A stretch of DNA of 64,000 bases from Streptomyces sp. SLBN-31 (GTDB lineage: Bacteria; Actinomycetota; Actinomycetes; Streptomycetales; Streptomycetaceae): contig NZ_VFNC01000002.1 in the NCBI RefSeq assembly GCF_006715395.1, positions 868,001-932,000 on the forward strand, written 5' to 3'. Position numbers and translations under genes: made by a program. This document shows, one piece after another, positions 51,162 through 60,640 of this stretch (position 1 is its first letter; every line of letters starts with the position of its first letter). The notes beneath the pieces are model-generated. The model was not told where the DNA came from, made no database searches, and saw only the letters and a list, made by a program, of their open reading frames with translations.

Positions 51162-52085
51162 TCAGCCCACCGTGAGGTCCGGGCGGACCAGGGTGCCGGA
51201 GCGGCCGTGGACGATCTCGTAGGCCGCGTCCAGGGCCCCGATGGCGGCCAGTGCGCCGGTGCGGGCGACGAAGCGGGCTGCGGCCTCGGTCTTGGGGCCC
51301 ATGGACCCGGCGGGGAAGCCGCCGCGGCGCAGCTCGATGGGGGTGGCGTCGAGTACGGGCCGCTGGTCCGGGGTGCCGAAGCCGGCGTACACGCACGGGA
51401 CGTCGGTGAGGATCAGCAGGAAGTCGGCCTTGAGGTCCTGGGCGAGCAGGGCGGCCGCGAGGTCCTTGTCGACGACGGCCTCCACCCCGGTCAGGCCTCC
51501 GCAGTCCGGGTCGGCGACGACGGGGACTCCCCCGCCGCCGGCGCAGACGACGAGTGTGTCGGCGGCGAGCAGGTCGTGGATGGTCTCCGTCTCCACGAAG
51601 GACTCGGGCGACGGCGAGGGGACGACCCGGCGCCAGCCGTTGGTGTCCCGGGCCACGCTCCAGCCCCGTTCGCGGGCCAGCGTCTGGGCCCGCGCCCGCG
51701 AGTACACCTGGCCGACGAACTTGGTCGGCCGGTCGAAGGCCGGGTCGTCGGCGCGTACGCAGGTGTGGGTGACCAGTGCGGCGATCTTGCGGCCGGGCAG
51801 CGCGTCGTGCAGGGCCCGCACCAGCAGGGACCCGATCATGCCCTGGGTCTGGGCGCCCAGCACGTCGAGCGGGTAGGGGGCGGTCAGCGCGGGGTCCGTG
51901 GCGCTCTCCAGCGCCAGCATGCCGATCTGCGGGCCGTTGCCGTGGGTGATCACCAGCTCGTTCTCCTGGGCGAGCGCGGCCAGCGCGGTGGCCACCCGGA
52001 CGATGTTGGCGGACTGGACCTGCGCGTCGGGGCGTTCGCCCCGGTGCAGCAGGGCGTTCCCGCCGAGGGCGACGACGATGCGCAT
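51162..52085 (-). CDS. arcC: Carbamate kinase
   Basis: 307-residue carbamate kinase: RIVVALGGNALLHRGE at the N-terminus, ITHGNGPQIG, LGAQTQGMIGSLL, VVCAGGGGVPVV, VDKDLAAALLA and GSMGPKTEAAARFV are all family signatures. It transfers phosphate from carbamoyl phosphate to ADP, the ATP-yielding last step of the arginine deiminase route. It starts three bases after the arcB stop and is last in the permease-arcA-arcB-arcC operon. Cytoplasmic. Confidence 0.96.
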   Translation of the reverse strand: MRIVVALGGNALLHRGERPDAQVQSANIVRVATALAALAQENELVITHGNGPQIGMLALESATDPALTAPYPLDVLGAQTQGMIGSLLVRALHDALPGRKIAALVTHTCVRADDPAFDRPTKFVGQVYSRARAQTLARERGWSVARDTNGWRRVVPSPSPESFVETETIHDLLAADTLVVCAGGGGVPVVADPDCGGLTGVEAVVDKDLAAALLAQDLKADFLLILTDVPCVYAGFGTPDQRPVLDATPIELRRGGFPAGSMGPKTEAAARFVARTGALAAIGALDAAYEIVHGRSGTLVRPDLTVG

Positions 52086-52088
52086 GGT

Positions 52089-53090
52089 TCAGTCCTCCAG
52101 GGTGGCGACGAGCACGGCCTTGATGGTGTGCAGCCGGTTCTCGGCCTGGTCGAAGACGATCGAGGCGGGCGAGGAGAAGACCTCGTCGGTGACCTCCAGG
52201 CCGTCGAGGCCGTAGGTGTCCAGGAGTTGGTGGCCCAGCCGGGTGCGGTGGTCGTGCAGCGCGGGAAGGCAGTGCATGAACCGCACGTCCGGGTTGCCGG
52301 TGGCCGCGAGCGTCCCGGCGCTGACCTGGTAGGGCAGCAGCAGATCGATGCGCTCGCGCCAGGTGTCGGCGGGTTCGCCCATGGAGACCCAGACGTCGGT
52401 GTGCAGGAAGTCGGCTCCGCGTACGGCGGTGTCGACGTCCTCGGTGACCGTGATCCGCGCCCCGGTGCGCTCGCCGAACCAGCGGCAGTCGGCGACGAGG
52501 CCGCGGTCGGGCCACAGCGCGGCGGGAGCGGCGATCCGCACGTCCATGCCGAGCAGGGAGCCCATCGACAGCAGGGAGTTGGCCATGTTGTTGCGGCCGT
52601 CGCCGAGGTAGCAGTAGCTGATGTCGGTGAGCGGCTTCGGGCTGTGCTCGCGCATGGTGAACACGTCGCACAGGCTCTGCGTGGGGTGCGCGGTGTCGGT
52701 CAGCCCGTTGTAGACGGGTACTCCGGCGTGGCCGGCGAGCTGGGTGACGGTCGACTGCGCGGAGCCGCGGTACTCGATGCCGTCGAACATCCGGCCCAGC
52801 ACGCGGGCGGTGTCGGCGACGGACTCCTTGCCGCCGAGGTGGGTGTCGCCGGGGCCGAGGCAGGTGGTGGCGGCGCCCTGGTCGGCGGCGGCCACCTCGA
52901 AGGCGCACCGGGTGCGGGTGGAGGTCTTCTCGAAGATCAGCGCGAGGTGACGGCCGGTGAGCCGGGGCCGCTCGGTGCCGGCGCCCCTGGCCTTCTTCAG
53001 CTCGGCGGCGCGGTCGAGGAGGTGGTGCACCTCGGCCGAGGTGAAGTCGAGTTCGCTCAGGTAGGAGCGGCCTCGCAGGTCGATGTTCAT
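52089..53090 (-). CDS. arcB: Ornithine carbamoyltransferase (catabolic)
   Basis: 333-residue transcarbamylase. [15 protein letters not shown] is the carbamoyl-phosphate site, [12 protein letters not shown] and [14 protein letters not shown] follow, and HCLPALHD is the ornithine-binding loop. The context between arcA and arcC, and the extended C-terminus, favour the catabolic direction: citrulline plus phosphate to ornithine and carbamoyl phosphate. ATG 53090 follows GGAGAC-like sequence 17 bases after the arcA stop. Confidence 0.95.
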   Translation of the reverse strand: MNIDLRGRSYLSELDFTSAEVHHLLDRAAELKKARGAGTERPRLTGRHLALIFEKTSTRTRCAFEVAAADQGAATTCLGPGDTHLGGKESVADTARVLGRMFDGIEYRGSAQSTVTQLAGHAGVPVYNGLTDTAHPTQSLCDVFTMREHSPKPLTDISYCYLGDGRNNMANSLLSMGSLLGMDVRIAAPAALWPDRGLVADCRWFGERTGARITVTEDVDTAVRGADFLHTDVWVSMGEPADTWRERIDLLLPYQVSAGTLAATGNPDVRFMHCLPALHDHRTRLGHQLLDTYGLDGLEVTDEVFSSPASIVFDQAENRLHTIKAVLVATLED

Positions 53091-53107
53091 GGAGGTCTCC
53101 TTGCCGG

Positions 53108-54322
53108 TCAGTCGGCCGGGTCGCGTTCGATCGGGCAACTCATGCAGCGCGGTCCGCCGCGGCCGCGCCCGAGTTCGGCACCGGCGATGGTGACGATCTC
53201 GATGCCCTGCCTGCGCAGGTAGGTGTTGGTGGTGACGTTGCGCTCGTAGCCGACGACGGCCCCGGGGGCGAGGGCGAGGAAGTTGCTGCCGTCGTCCCAC
53301 TGTTCGCGCTCGGCGCCCCGGATGTCCTGGGGCGCGGACAGCATCCGCACCTTGTCCAGGTCGAGGGCCTCGGCGAGGGCGGTGGCCAGGTCGGAGTTGG
53401 GCGCGACGTCGAAGCCGATCCCGCGGGCGGGCTCGGGACGCAGGGTCCAGGAGCGCAGCGAGTCGGCGAGTCCCGGGTACACGGTGAAGGCGTCGCGGTC
53501 GACCATGGTGAGCACGGTGTCCAGGTGCATGTAGGCGCGGGTGGCGGGCAGTTGGACGGCGATGACCCGGTCGGCGGCGCGGGCGGCGAAGAGGCGGGCG
53601 GTCAGGTTCTCCACGGCCTGCGCGGTGGTCCGCTCCCCCATGCCGACCATCACGGCGCCGTTGCCCAGGACGTGCACGTCGCCGCCCTCCAGGGTGCCCA
53701 CGGCGCCGTCGAGGACCGGTGCGGGCGCGGTGCCGCGGAACATCGGGTGGAAGCGGTAGACGGCCTCGGCGTGCAGGGTCTCGCGTCTGCGGGCGGGCTT
53801 GGCCATCGGGTTGACCGACAGCCGGTCGTAGATCCAGCAGGAGTTGTCGCGCGGGAAGAGGTGGTTGGGCAGCGGGGCGAGGGCGAAGTCCTCGGCGTCC
53901 AGGGCGTCCCAGACCAGGCTGTGCGGCGCGGCCAGTGGCAGGTCGCCGCGCAGCAGCCCGCCGATCAGGTGTCCGGCGAGGGTCTCCCCGTCGAGCGCGG
54001 CGAGGAATTCGCGTACGGGCTCGACGAGGGCCGGGCCCACGGTGGCGGGGGTGACGACCCGGTCCAGCAGCCAGTCGCGGGCCTCGGGCACGTCGAGGGT
54101 CTGGGCCAGCAGGTCGGCGAAGTAGTGGACGCGGGCGCCGTGGTCGCGCAGTACCTGGGCGAAGGCGTCGTGCTCCTCGCGGGCCCGCTTGGCCCACATG
54201 ATGTCGTCGAAGAGCAGGGCGTCGACGTTGCGCGGGGTGAGCCGGGAGAGTTCGAGTCCGGGGCGGTGCAGGATCACCTGGCGCAGGCGGCCGACCTCGG
54301 AGTCGACGTGGAACGTGGTCAT
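53108..54322 (-). CDS. arcA: Arginine deiminase
   Basis: 404-residue deiminase. [87 protein letters not shown] and the catalytic Cys in [13 protein letters not shown] make the assignment secure. It hydrolyses arginine to citrulline and ammonia. ATG 54322 is 17 bases after the permease stop. In a streptomycete this pathway would provide fermentative ATP and pH buffering under oxygen limitation. Confidence 0.97.
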   Translation of the reverse strand: MTTFHVDSEVGRLRQVILHRPGLELSRLTPRNVDALLFDDIMWAKRAREEHDAFAQVLRDHGARVHYFADLLAQTLDVPEARDWLLDRVVTPATVGPALVEPVREFLAALDGETLAGHLIGGLLRGDLPLAAPHSLVWDALDAEDFALAPLPNHLFPRDNSCWIYDRLSVNPMAKPARRRETLHAEAVYRFHPMFRGTAPAPVLDGAVGTLEGGDVHVLGNGAVMVGMGERTTAQAVENLTARLFAARAADRVIAVQLPATRAYMHLDTVLTMVDRDAFTVYPGLADSLRSWTLRPEPARGIGFDVAPNSDLATALAEALDLDKVRMLSAPQDIRGAEREQWDDGSNFLALAPGAVVGYERNVTTNTYLRRQGIEIVTIAGAELGRGRGGPRCMSCPIERDPAD

Positions 54323-54339
54323 GGCGGGACTCCCGGGAT

Positions 54340-55806
54340 TCAGTCGTGGTGGCGCAGCACGTTCCCGCGCGGTCCGCGCTGCCGCGGAACGCGCGGGGCC
54401 GGCTTCAGGGGCGGGGTCTCCGGTGCGCGGGACTCGGCGGCGGGCAGGGCAGGGCTCTCGCCGTACTCGCCGCGGCCGCGCTTGAGCCAGAGGTAGACCG
54501 GCAGGCCGAGGAGCAGCACGAACAGGCCGTAGTAGACGGTCTGGTAGCCGCTGCCCTGGATCGACCAGTACGAGAAGGTCATGGCCAGCGCGGCGACCGT
54601 GGCGTCACGGATCAGCCGGCCGCGGCCGAGTCCCTCGCGGCCGCGGACGAGCAGCCAGTACAGCTGGGCGGCCGCGGAGAACAGGTAAGGGACGACGGCG
54701 GTCAGCACGCTCAACAGGACGATCTTGGTGAAGACGTCCTCGAAGCGGGTGTAACTGAAGACGGTGATCAGCGAGGCGAGCACGGTGGAGGCGACGATGC
54801 CGAAGACCGGGACGCCGTTCTGGCCGCGCAGCCGGGCGAACGCGGCCGGGAAGAGCCCGTCGCGGGCCGCCGCGTACGGCATCTCGGCGCACAGCATGGT
54901 CCAGCCGTTGAGGGCGCCGATGCCGGAGATGATCGCGGCCGCGGCGACGACGTCACCGGCCCAGGTGCCGCCGAAGATGTTGTTCGCGGCGTCCGTGAAG
55001 GGCGCGGTGGAGGCGCCGAGCCGGCTGTGCGGGACGGTGCCGAAGACGGCGAGGGTGCCGAGGATGTAGATGACGGCGCAGACGAGGGTGCCGTAGACAG
55101 TGGCGCGCGGCACGTTGCGCCGGGGTTCGCGTACGCGTCCGGCGACGACGGAGGCGGCCTCCAGACCGAGGTAGCTGAACAGGGCGATGGCGCCGGCGGC
55201 GGAGATCGCGCCGGTCGCGGACCGGCCGGAGGCGTTGAAGGGGCCGAAGTCGGCGGACTCGATGAACAGCAGGCCGACGGTGGCCATGAAGACCAGCGGG
55301 ACGAACTTCAGCACGGTGGTGATCACCTGGAAGGCGCCCGTGTTCCGTGCGCCGGTGAGGTTCACGGCGGCCGGGATCCACAGCCCGACCAGTGCGATCA
55401 GGATCGAGACGCCGGTGCGGTGCCCGGTGTTGACGAACACCTCGACGTAGCCGACCCAGGCGACCACGATCGCGGCGTTCCCCGCCCACGCGGTGATCCA
55501 GTACGACCATGCGTTGAGGAATCCGGTGAACTCGCCGAAGGCCTCGCGGGCGTAGACGTACGGCCCGCCGCTGGCCGGGACGCGTCCGGCGAGCGAGCCG
55601 AAGGTCAGGGCCAGGGCGAGGGCGCCGAGTGTCACGGCGGCGAACGCGACGAGTGCGATCGGCCCGTAGGGCGCCAGGGCGGAGGGGAGCGCGAAGACGC
55701 CCGTGCCGATGATGCTGCCGATCACGAGCGCGGAGGCGGCGGGCAGGCCGAGTGCCTTCCCGGGGCCCCGGTCCGGTGCCTCTCGTCCTGTGGGTGTGGC
55801 GGACAT
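54340..55806 (-). CDS. APC-family amino acid permease (likely arginine/ornithine exchanger)
   Basis: 488-residue permease with about twelve helices. [31 protein letters not shown] is the APC opening with its G-I-G-T-G type loop, [34 protein letters not shown] follows, and [31 protein letters not shown] is helix 6 onwards. The C-terminal 40 residues are a Pro/Arg-rich tail. First gene of the arc operon, so by context it probably fills the ArcD role; substrate not proven. ATG 55806 follows AAGGAG. A box lies 100-112 bases upstream. Confidence 0.88.
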   Translation of the reverse strand: MSATPTGREAPDRGPGKALGLPAASALVIGSIIGTGVFALPSALAPYGPIALVAFAAVTLGALALALTFGSLAGRVPASGGPYVYAREAFGEFTGFLNAWSYWITAWAGNAAIVVAWVGYVEVFVNTGHRTGVSILIALVGLWIPAAVNLTGARNTGAFQVITTVLKFVPLVFMATVGLLFIESADFGPFNASGRSATGAISAAGAIALFSYLGLEAASVVAGRVREPRRNVPRATVYGTLVCAVIYILGTLAVFGTVPHSRLGASTAPFTDAANNIFGGTWAGDVVAAAAIISGIGALNGWTMLCAEMPYAAARDGLFPAAFARLRGQNGVPVFGIVASTVLASLITVFSYTRFEDVFTKIVLLSVLTAVVPYLFSAAAQLYWLLVRGREGLGRGRLIRDATVAALAMTFSYWSIQGSGYQTVYYGLFVLLLGLPVYLWLKRGRGEYGESPALPAAESRAPETPPLKPAPRVPRQRGPRGNVLRHHD

Positions 55807-55905
55807 GACAGTGCTCCTTGCGCCGGTCGCTGCGGTGGGGCGGTCCCGGAAACGATCCTTCTGCGCCGCGCCCGGCGTGGTGAGCGGCCGCAGGTCCCCG
55901 GACGT

Positions 55906-55918
55906 GCCCATTGGTCCC
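55906..55918. promoter_or_regulatory. OsdR-like box ahead of the arc operon
   Basis: GCCCATTGGTCCC reads GGGACCAATGGGC on the coding strand, 100-112 bases upstream of the permease. A related ACGGCCGTCGGCCC lies at about 55926. It is the last convincing box in the window; the rest of the divergent region to 56047 shows no gene. Confidence 0.62.
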
Positions 55919-56047
55919 TGGGCGGACGGCCGTCGGCCCGGTGGCCCGTCACCGGCGCGGGTGAACCGGCCCGCTCTCCGGGGCGGGAACGGGGCCGGCG
56001 GGGCGCTACTGCACATGCCGCTCCCGGTGTCCCCCGTAGTACGCAAA

Positions 56048-56085
56048 AGCCCCCGGCCCGCGGAATCCCGTCGGCGCCGGGGGCT
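56048..56085. promoter_or_regulatory. Hairpin in the protease leader
   Basis: Arms AGCCCCCGGC (56048-56057) and GCCGGGGGCT (56076-56085) form a perfect 10-bp stem with an 18-base loop, ending 52 bases before the protease start. It could be an upstream terminator or a leader structure. Confidence 0.5.
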
Positions 56086-56137
56086 AGGGCTGTGGTCTTA
56101 CGACCTGCTCCACCGCATCCCTCAGGAGGTACGCCGA

Positions 56138-57502
56138 ATGACAGACAGACACCGTGCGACCGTCCGCGGTGCCGCCGTGGTCGCGCTCGGCATGCTCGCG
56201 TTCACCGCGGTCCAGCCGGCGGCGTCGGCCGTACCGGGCCGCGGCCCGGCTCCCACCGCCGCCAAGACGCTCGGCGCCGACAAGCCGTCGCCGCAGGTCC
56301 TGCACGCCCTGGAACGCGATCTGCGCCTGACGCCGGACCAGGCGGCCACCCGCTTGGTCAACGAGGCCGAGGCCGGCACCCGGGCGGGTGTCCTGCGCAA
56401 CACCCTGGGCACGCGCTTCGCCGGTGCCTGGGTCAAGGGTGCGACGGCGGCCGAGCTGACCGTCGCGACCACCGACCGGGCGGACTTCTCCGCGATCCGG
56501 GCGCAGGGCGCCACCCCGGTGGCCGCCCGGTGGGCGCTGGCCGACCTGCGGTCGGTCAAGCGGAAGCTGGACCGGGCGGCGGCCGGCGTCAAGACCGCCG
56601 ACACCCCGGTGTGGTACGTGGACGTACGGACGAACCGGGTCGTGGTGGAGGCCAGAAGCCGGAAGGCGGCGGCCGCGTTCGTCAAGGCCGCCGGCGCCGA
56701 GGCGGGCCGCACGGCCGTGCGTCTGTCGGCGAAGCGGCCACGCCTCATGGCGGACATCGTCGGCGGGGACGCCTACTACATCGACGCCAAGGCACGCTGC
56801 TCCGTCGGCTTCTCGGTCACCAAGGGCGAGCAGCCGGGTTTCGCCTCGGCCGGCCACTGCGGCCAGCCGGGTTCCAAGACCGTCGGGGCCGACCAGACCA
56901 CCGCCCAGGGGACCTTCCAGGCCTCCACGTTCCCCGGCAAGGACATGTCCTGGGTGGCCACGGACTCCGGCTGGACGGCCACCCCCTACGTCAAGGGGGA
57001 GAACGGCCAGAAGGTGGAGGTGGCCGGCTCGGTGCAGGCCATGGTGGGCGCGTCGGTGTGCCGGTCGGGCTCGACCACGGGCTGGCACTGCGGCACCGTC
57101 AAGGAGCAGGATGCCGGCGTCAGTTACGCCGAGGGCACGGTCAACGGACTGACGCAGACCGATGTGTGCGCGGAGCCAGGGGACTCGGGAGGCCCCTACA
57201 TCTCCGGCGCGCAGGCGCAGGGGGTCACCTCGGGCGGCTCCGGTGACTGCACGAGCGGCGGCACCACGTTCTTCCAGCCGGTCAACCCGATCCTCGGCGA
57301 CTTCGGGCTGACGCTGAAGACGACGGGAGCGACCGCCAAGGCGCCGGAGCCGGCCGACGCGCGCGCCTGGCGTGCGGGGCGGGTGTACGAGGTGGGGACG
57401 GAGGTGACGGTCGGGACGGTCACCTACCGGTGTCTGCAGTCCCACCAGGCCCAGAGCTCGTGGGCTCCGGACGTCACGCCCGCCCTGTGGCAGCGTCTGT
57501 GA
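56138..57502 (+). CDS. Secreted alpha-lytic-type serine protease with chitin-binding C-terminus
   Basis: 454-residue preproprotein. A signal peptide (about residues 1-31, ending AASA) and a pro-region of about 170 residues of the alpha-lytic type precede the mature S1 domain (from about DIVGGDAYYI). The triad is His in SAGHCG, Asp in GKDMSW and Ser in EPGDSGGP. The C-terminal 46 residues (ARAWRAGRVYEVGTEVTVGTVTYRCLQSHQAQSSWAP...LWQRL) are a CBM5/12-type carbohydrate-binding module, as in streptomycete protease C-like enzymes that act on chitin-rich walls. ATG 56138 follows CAGGAGG. Not part of the box-marked cluster. Confidence 0.95.
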   Translation: MTDRHRATVRGAAVVALGMLAFTAVQPAASAVPGRGPAPTAAKTLGADKPSPQVLHALERDLRLTPDQAATRLVNEAEAGTRAGVLRNTLGTRFAGAWVKGATAAELTVATTDRADFSAIRAQGATPVAARWALADLRSVKRKLDRAAAGVKTADTPVWYVDVRTNRVVVEARSRKAAAAFVKAAGAEAGRTAVRLSAKRPRLMADIVGGDAYYIDAKARCSVGFSVTKGEQPGFASAGHCGQPGSKTVGADQTTAQGTFQASTFPGKDMSWVATDSGWTATPYVKGENGQKVEVAGSVQAMVGASVCRSGSTTGWHCGTVKEQDAGVSYAEGTVNGLTQTDVCAEPGDSGGPYISGAQAQGVTSGGSGDCTSGGTTFFQPVNPILGDFGLTLKTTGATAKAPEPADARAWRAGRVYEVGTEVTVGTVTYRCLQSHQAQSSWAPDVTPALWQRL

Positions 57503-57530
57503 GGCCGCTCCGGCGAGGATGAGGACCCGT

Positions 57531-57564
57531 CGGGCCCGGGAGCGAGGAAACGCGCCCGGGCCCG
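57531..57564 (+). terminator. Terminator hairpin after protease
   Basis: A 10-bp perfect stem (CGGGCCCGGG with CCCGGGCCCG) and a 14-base loop, 28 bases after the protease stop. Confidence 0.65.
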
Positions 57565-57619
57565 GCCGGAGGTGGGCTTCGAGGCTCGGTCAGCAGCGTC
57601 GCATGTCCGAATGCGTCCG

Positions 57620-57670
57620 GCATAATGCTAAAAATAGCGCATTTTAATTACTTACCTGTTCAATTTTCCC
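57620..57670. promoter_or_regulatory. AT-rich island upstream of dhaKLM
   Basis: About 50 bases of markedly low GC in a region otherwise above 70 percent GC. It contains GCTAAAAATAGC (a 4-bp inverted repeat around AAAA) inside AATGC...GCATT, and AATTACTTACCTG. It lies 150-200 bases upstream of dhaK and may hold its promoter or a nucleoid-protein or regulator site. No gene is seen in 57565-57820. Confidence 0.5.
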
Positions 57671-57820
57671 GAGCCGCAGTCGCTGTTGCGTGGAGAAGTT
57701 GAAGGCGAACATCCGGCGGGCGAAACGCCGCGCACGTGACCATCGCCGTCGGAACGTCGATACTTCCCAGTGTGAGCTGCCGGGACTGCGGCTCAGCGGA
57801 CACGTTTCCCGGAGGTAGTC

Positions 57821-58813
57821 ATGAAGATGCTCATCAATGTCGCTGAGACCGTGGTGGCGGACGCGCTGCGGGGCATGGCGGCCGCCCACCCCGAGCTGGC
57901 GGTCGACGTCGAGAACCGGGTGATCGTACGGCGGGACGCCCCCGTCGCCGGGAAGGTCGCCCTGGTCTCCGGCGGCGGCTCCGGGCACGAGCCGCTGCAC
58001 GGCGGGTTCGTGGGTCCCGGGATGCTCTCGGCGGCCTGCCCGGGCGAGGTGTTCACCTCGCCGGTGCCCGACCAGATGGTGCGCGCCGCCGCGGCCGTGG
58101 ACAGCGGGGCCGGCGTGCTGTTCATCGTGAAGAACTACACCGGCGACGTGCTCAACTTCGACATGGCCGCCGAACTCGCCGAGGACGAGGGCATCCAGGT
58201 CGCCAAGGTGCTGGTCAACGACGACGTGGCGGTCACCGACAGCCTCTACACGGCCGGGCGGCGCGGAGTCGGCGGCACCCTGTTCGTGGAGAAGATCGCG
58301 GGCGCGGCCGCGGACGAGGGCCAGCCGCTGGAGCGGGTGGAGGCGATCGCCCGGCAGGTCAACGAGAACTCCCGCAGCTTCGGCGTGGCCCTGAGCGCGT
58401 GCACGACGCCGGCCAAGGGCAGCCCCACCTTCGATCTGCCCGCCGGTGAACTGGAGTTGGGCATCGGCATCCACGGCGAGCCGGGCCGGGAGCGGCGGCC
58501 GATGATGACCTCCGGCGAGATCGCGGACTTCGCGGTGAACGCGGTCCTGGAGGACATGCCGCCGCGCAACCCGGTGCTCGTCCTCGTCAACGGCATGGGA
58601 GCCACGCCCCTGTTGGAGCTGTACGGCTTCAACGCCGAGGTGCAGCGGGTCCTTTCGGAACGCGGCGTCGTCGTCGCCCGCACGCTGGTCGGCAACTACG
58701 TCACCTCGCTGGACATGGCAGGGGCGTCGGTCTCCATCTGCCAGGTCGACGAGGAACTGCTGCGGCTGTGGGACGCGCCGGTGAAGACGCCGGGACTGCG
58801 CTGGGGCATGTGA
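57821..58813 (+). CDS. dhaK: Dihydroxyacetone kinase subunit DhaK
   Basis: 330-residue DhaK. SGGGSGHEPLHGGFVGPGMLSAACPGEVFTSP is the substrate-domain opening, and GIGIHGEPGRERR contains the His that forms the hemiaminal with dihydroxyacetone. NGMGATPLLELYGF and VVARTLVGNYVTSLDMAGAS are also standard. ATG 57821 follows GGAGG. It forms a PTS-dependent kinase with DhaL and DhaM; phosphate comes from the PTS rather than ATP. Product: dihydroxyacetone phosphate. Confidence 0.97.
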   Translation: MKMLINVAETVVADALRGMAAAHPELAVDVENRVIVRRDAPVAGKVALVSGGGSGHEPLHGGFVGPGMLSAACPGEVFTSPVPDQMVRAAAAVDSGAGVLFIVKNYTGDVLNFDMAAELAEDEGIQVAKVLVNDDVAVTDSLYTAGRRGVGGTLFVEKIAGAAADEGQPLERVEAIARQVNENSRSFGVALSACTTPAKGSPTFDLPAGELELGIGIHGEPGRERRPMMTSGEIADFAVNAVLEDMPPRNPVLVLVNGMGATPLLELYGFNAEVQRVLSERGVVVARTLVGNYVTSLDMAGASVSICQVDEELLRLWDAPVKTPGLRWGM

Positions 58814-58856
58814 GACGCCGGACATTCGGGCCGCACCTACCACGCAAGGAGATCCA

Positions 58857-59448
<592 letters not shown>

Positions 59449-59456
<8 letters not shown>

Positions 59457-59859
59457 CGACAAGACCGTCGGGATCGTGCTGGTCTCGCACAGCGCCGAAG
59501 TAGCGTCATCGGTGGCCGAGTTGGCCAAGGGCCTGGCGGGCGGCGGCACTTCGGTGCACGTCGCCCCGGCGGGCGGCACCGAGGGCGGGGGGCTCGGCAC
59601 GAGCGCGGAGCTGATCGCCGCGGCGGCCGCGTCCGTGGACCGGGGCGCGGGGGTCGCCGTCCTCACCGACCTCGGCAGCGCGGTGCTGACCGTGAAGGCG
59701 CTGCTCGCCGAGGGCGACGAACTCCCCGACAACACGCGCCTGGTGGACGCCCCCTTCGTGGAGGGAGCGGTGGCCGCGGTGGTCACGGCGGCCACCGGAG
59801 CGGACCTCGCGGCGGTGGAGGCGGCGGCCGCGGAGGCGTACACGTACCGGAAGGTCTGA
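59449..59859 (+). CDS. dhaM: Dihydroxyacetone kinase phosphoryl donor DhaM (EIIA-like)
   Basis: 136-residue EIIA-Man-type domain only. VGIVLVSHSAEVASSVAELA holds the phospho-His, GTSAELIAAAAASVDRGAGVAVLTDLGSA is the conserved core and DAPFVEGAVAAVV the end. It receives phosphate from HPr; the fused HPr/EI domains of proteobacterial DhaM are absent, so the general PTS proteins must serve. GTG 59449 overlaps dhaL. Confidence 0.93.
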
Positions 59860-59879
59860 CGGCCCGGGCCGGGAAGCGC

Positions 59880-60518
59880 CTACCCGAGCCCCTCCGCGAC
59901 GACGGCGAGGGCCGAGCGGACGATCCGCGTCAACTCGTCCTGCGCCGTCGCGCGGTCGGGCTCCGCCTCGGCGGTGTGCCAGGCGTAGTGCTCGACCGCG
60001 GCGCGCAGGGCCGCGTTGAACATCGCCGCCCGGATGACGGGCCGCAGGTCGTCCGGCGGCAGCCCCGCGCCCTCGGCGAGAGCGCGCGCGAACGCGGGTT
60101 CCGCCTCGTCGTAGGTCTGCAGCCAGACGGCGCGCAGGCCGGGCTCCGTGCGGGTCAGCCGTACCAGGGCGCCCACGGTCTCGTGGTCGGGACCGACGAG
60201 TTCACCGAATCGCGCGGTGGCTTCCGGCGCGAAGATGTCCTCGAGCGGCCGCCCCGGCGCCCATGCCCGCAGCCGGTCGGCGACCATCTCGATCCCCGCG
60301 GTGAACAGCGGCCGCACACAGGCCTCCTTGCTCGGGAAGTAGCGCCAGACGGTGCGCGCGGAGACCCCGACCGCCTGCCCGATCTGTTCCCCGGTGGTCG
60401 CGGCGACGCCCTGGGTGACGAACAGCTCCACGGCGGCCCGGGCGATGCCCAGCCGGATCTCGGCCTTGCGCTCGTCGGTCAGCGGCGGTCGTCCAGCGCG
60501 TCCGCGGGCGGCGGTCAT
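59880..60518 (-). CDS. TetR-family repressor
   Basis: 212-residue regulator. The HTH spans about residues 14-60 (ERKAEIRLGIARAAVELFVTQGVAATTGEQIGQAVGVSARTVWRYFPSKEACV). The C-terminal ligand domain is helical and not typed (IEMVADRLRAWAPG, RFGELVGPDHETVGALVRL, RPVIRAAMFNAALRAAVEHYAWHTAEAE). I chose ATG 60518 because GGAGG lies five bases upstream; a GTG at 60566 would add 16 residues and run close to the operator. It is divergent from the SDR gene, with a palindrome at 60573-60589 between them, so it likely represses that dehydrogenase and itself. Confidence 0.92.
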   Translation of the reverse strand: MTAARGRAGRPPLTDERKAEIRLGIARAAVELFVTQGVAATTGEQIGQAVGVSARTVWRYFPSKEACVRPLFTAGIEMVADRLRAWAPGRPLEDIFAPEATARFGELVGPDHETVGALVRLTRTEPGLRAVWLQTYDEAEPAFARALAEGAGLPPDDLRPVIRAAMFNAALRAAVEHYAWHTAEAEPDRATAQDELTRIVRSALAVVAEGLG

Positions 60519-60572
60519 CCGGTCCTCCGGTTCGGGGGTGATCACTCCTGCGGAATTCTCCCCCACTATTTT

Positions 60573-60589
60573 ATGTCACTGAGAGACAT
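60573..60589. promoter_or_regulatory. Candidate TetR operator
   Basis: ATGTCACTGAGAGACAT is a 17-base palindrome with two mismatched pairs apart from its centre base, in an AT-richer stretch 55 bases upstream of the TetR start and 52 bases upstream of the SDR start. Confidence 0.62.
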
Positions 60590-60640
60590 TAAGTCGTAGG
60601 GTGTCCTCCACCAGGACCGTCCCAGGAACAGGAGCACCAC

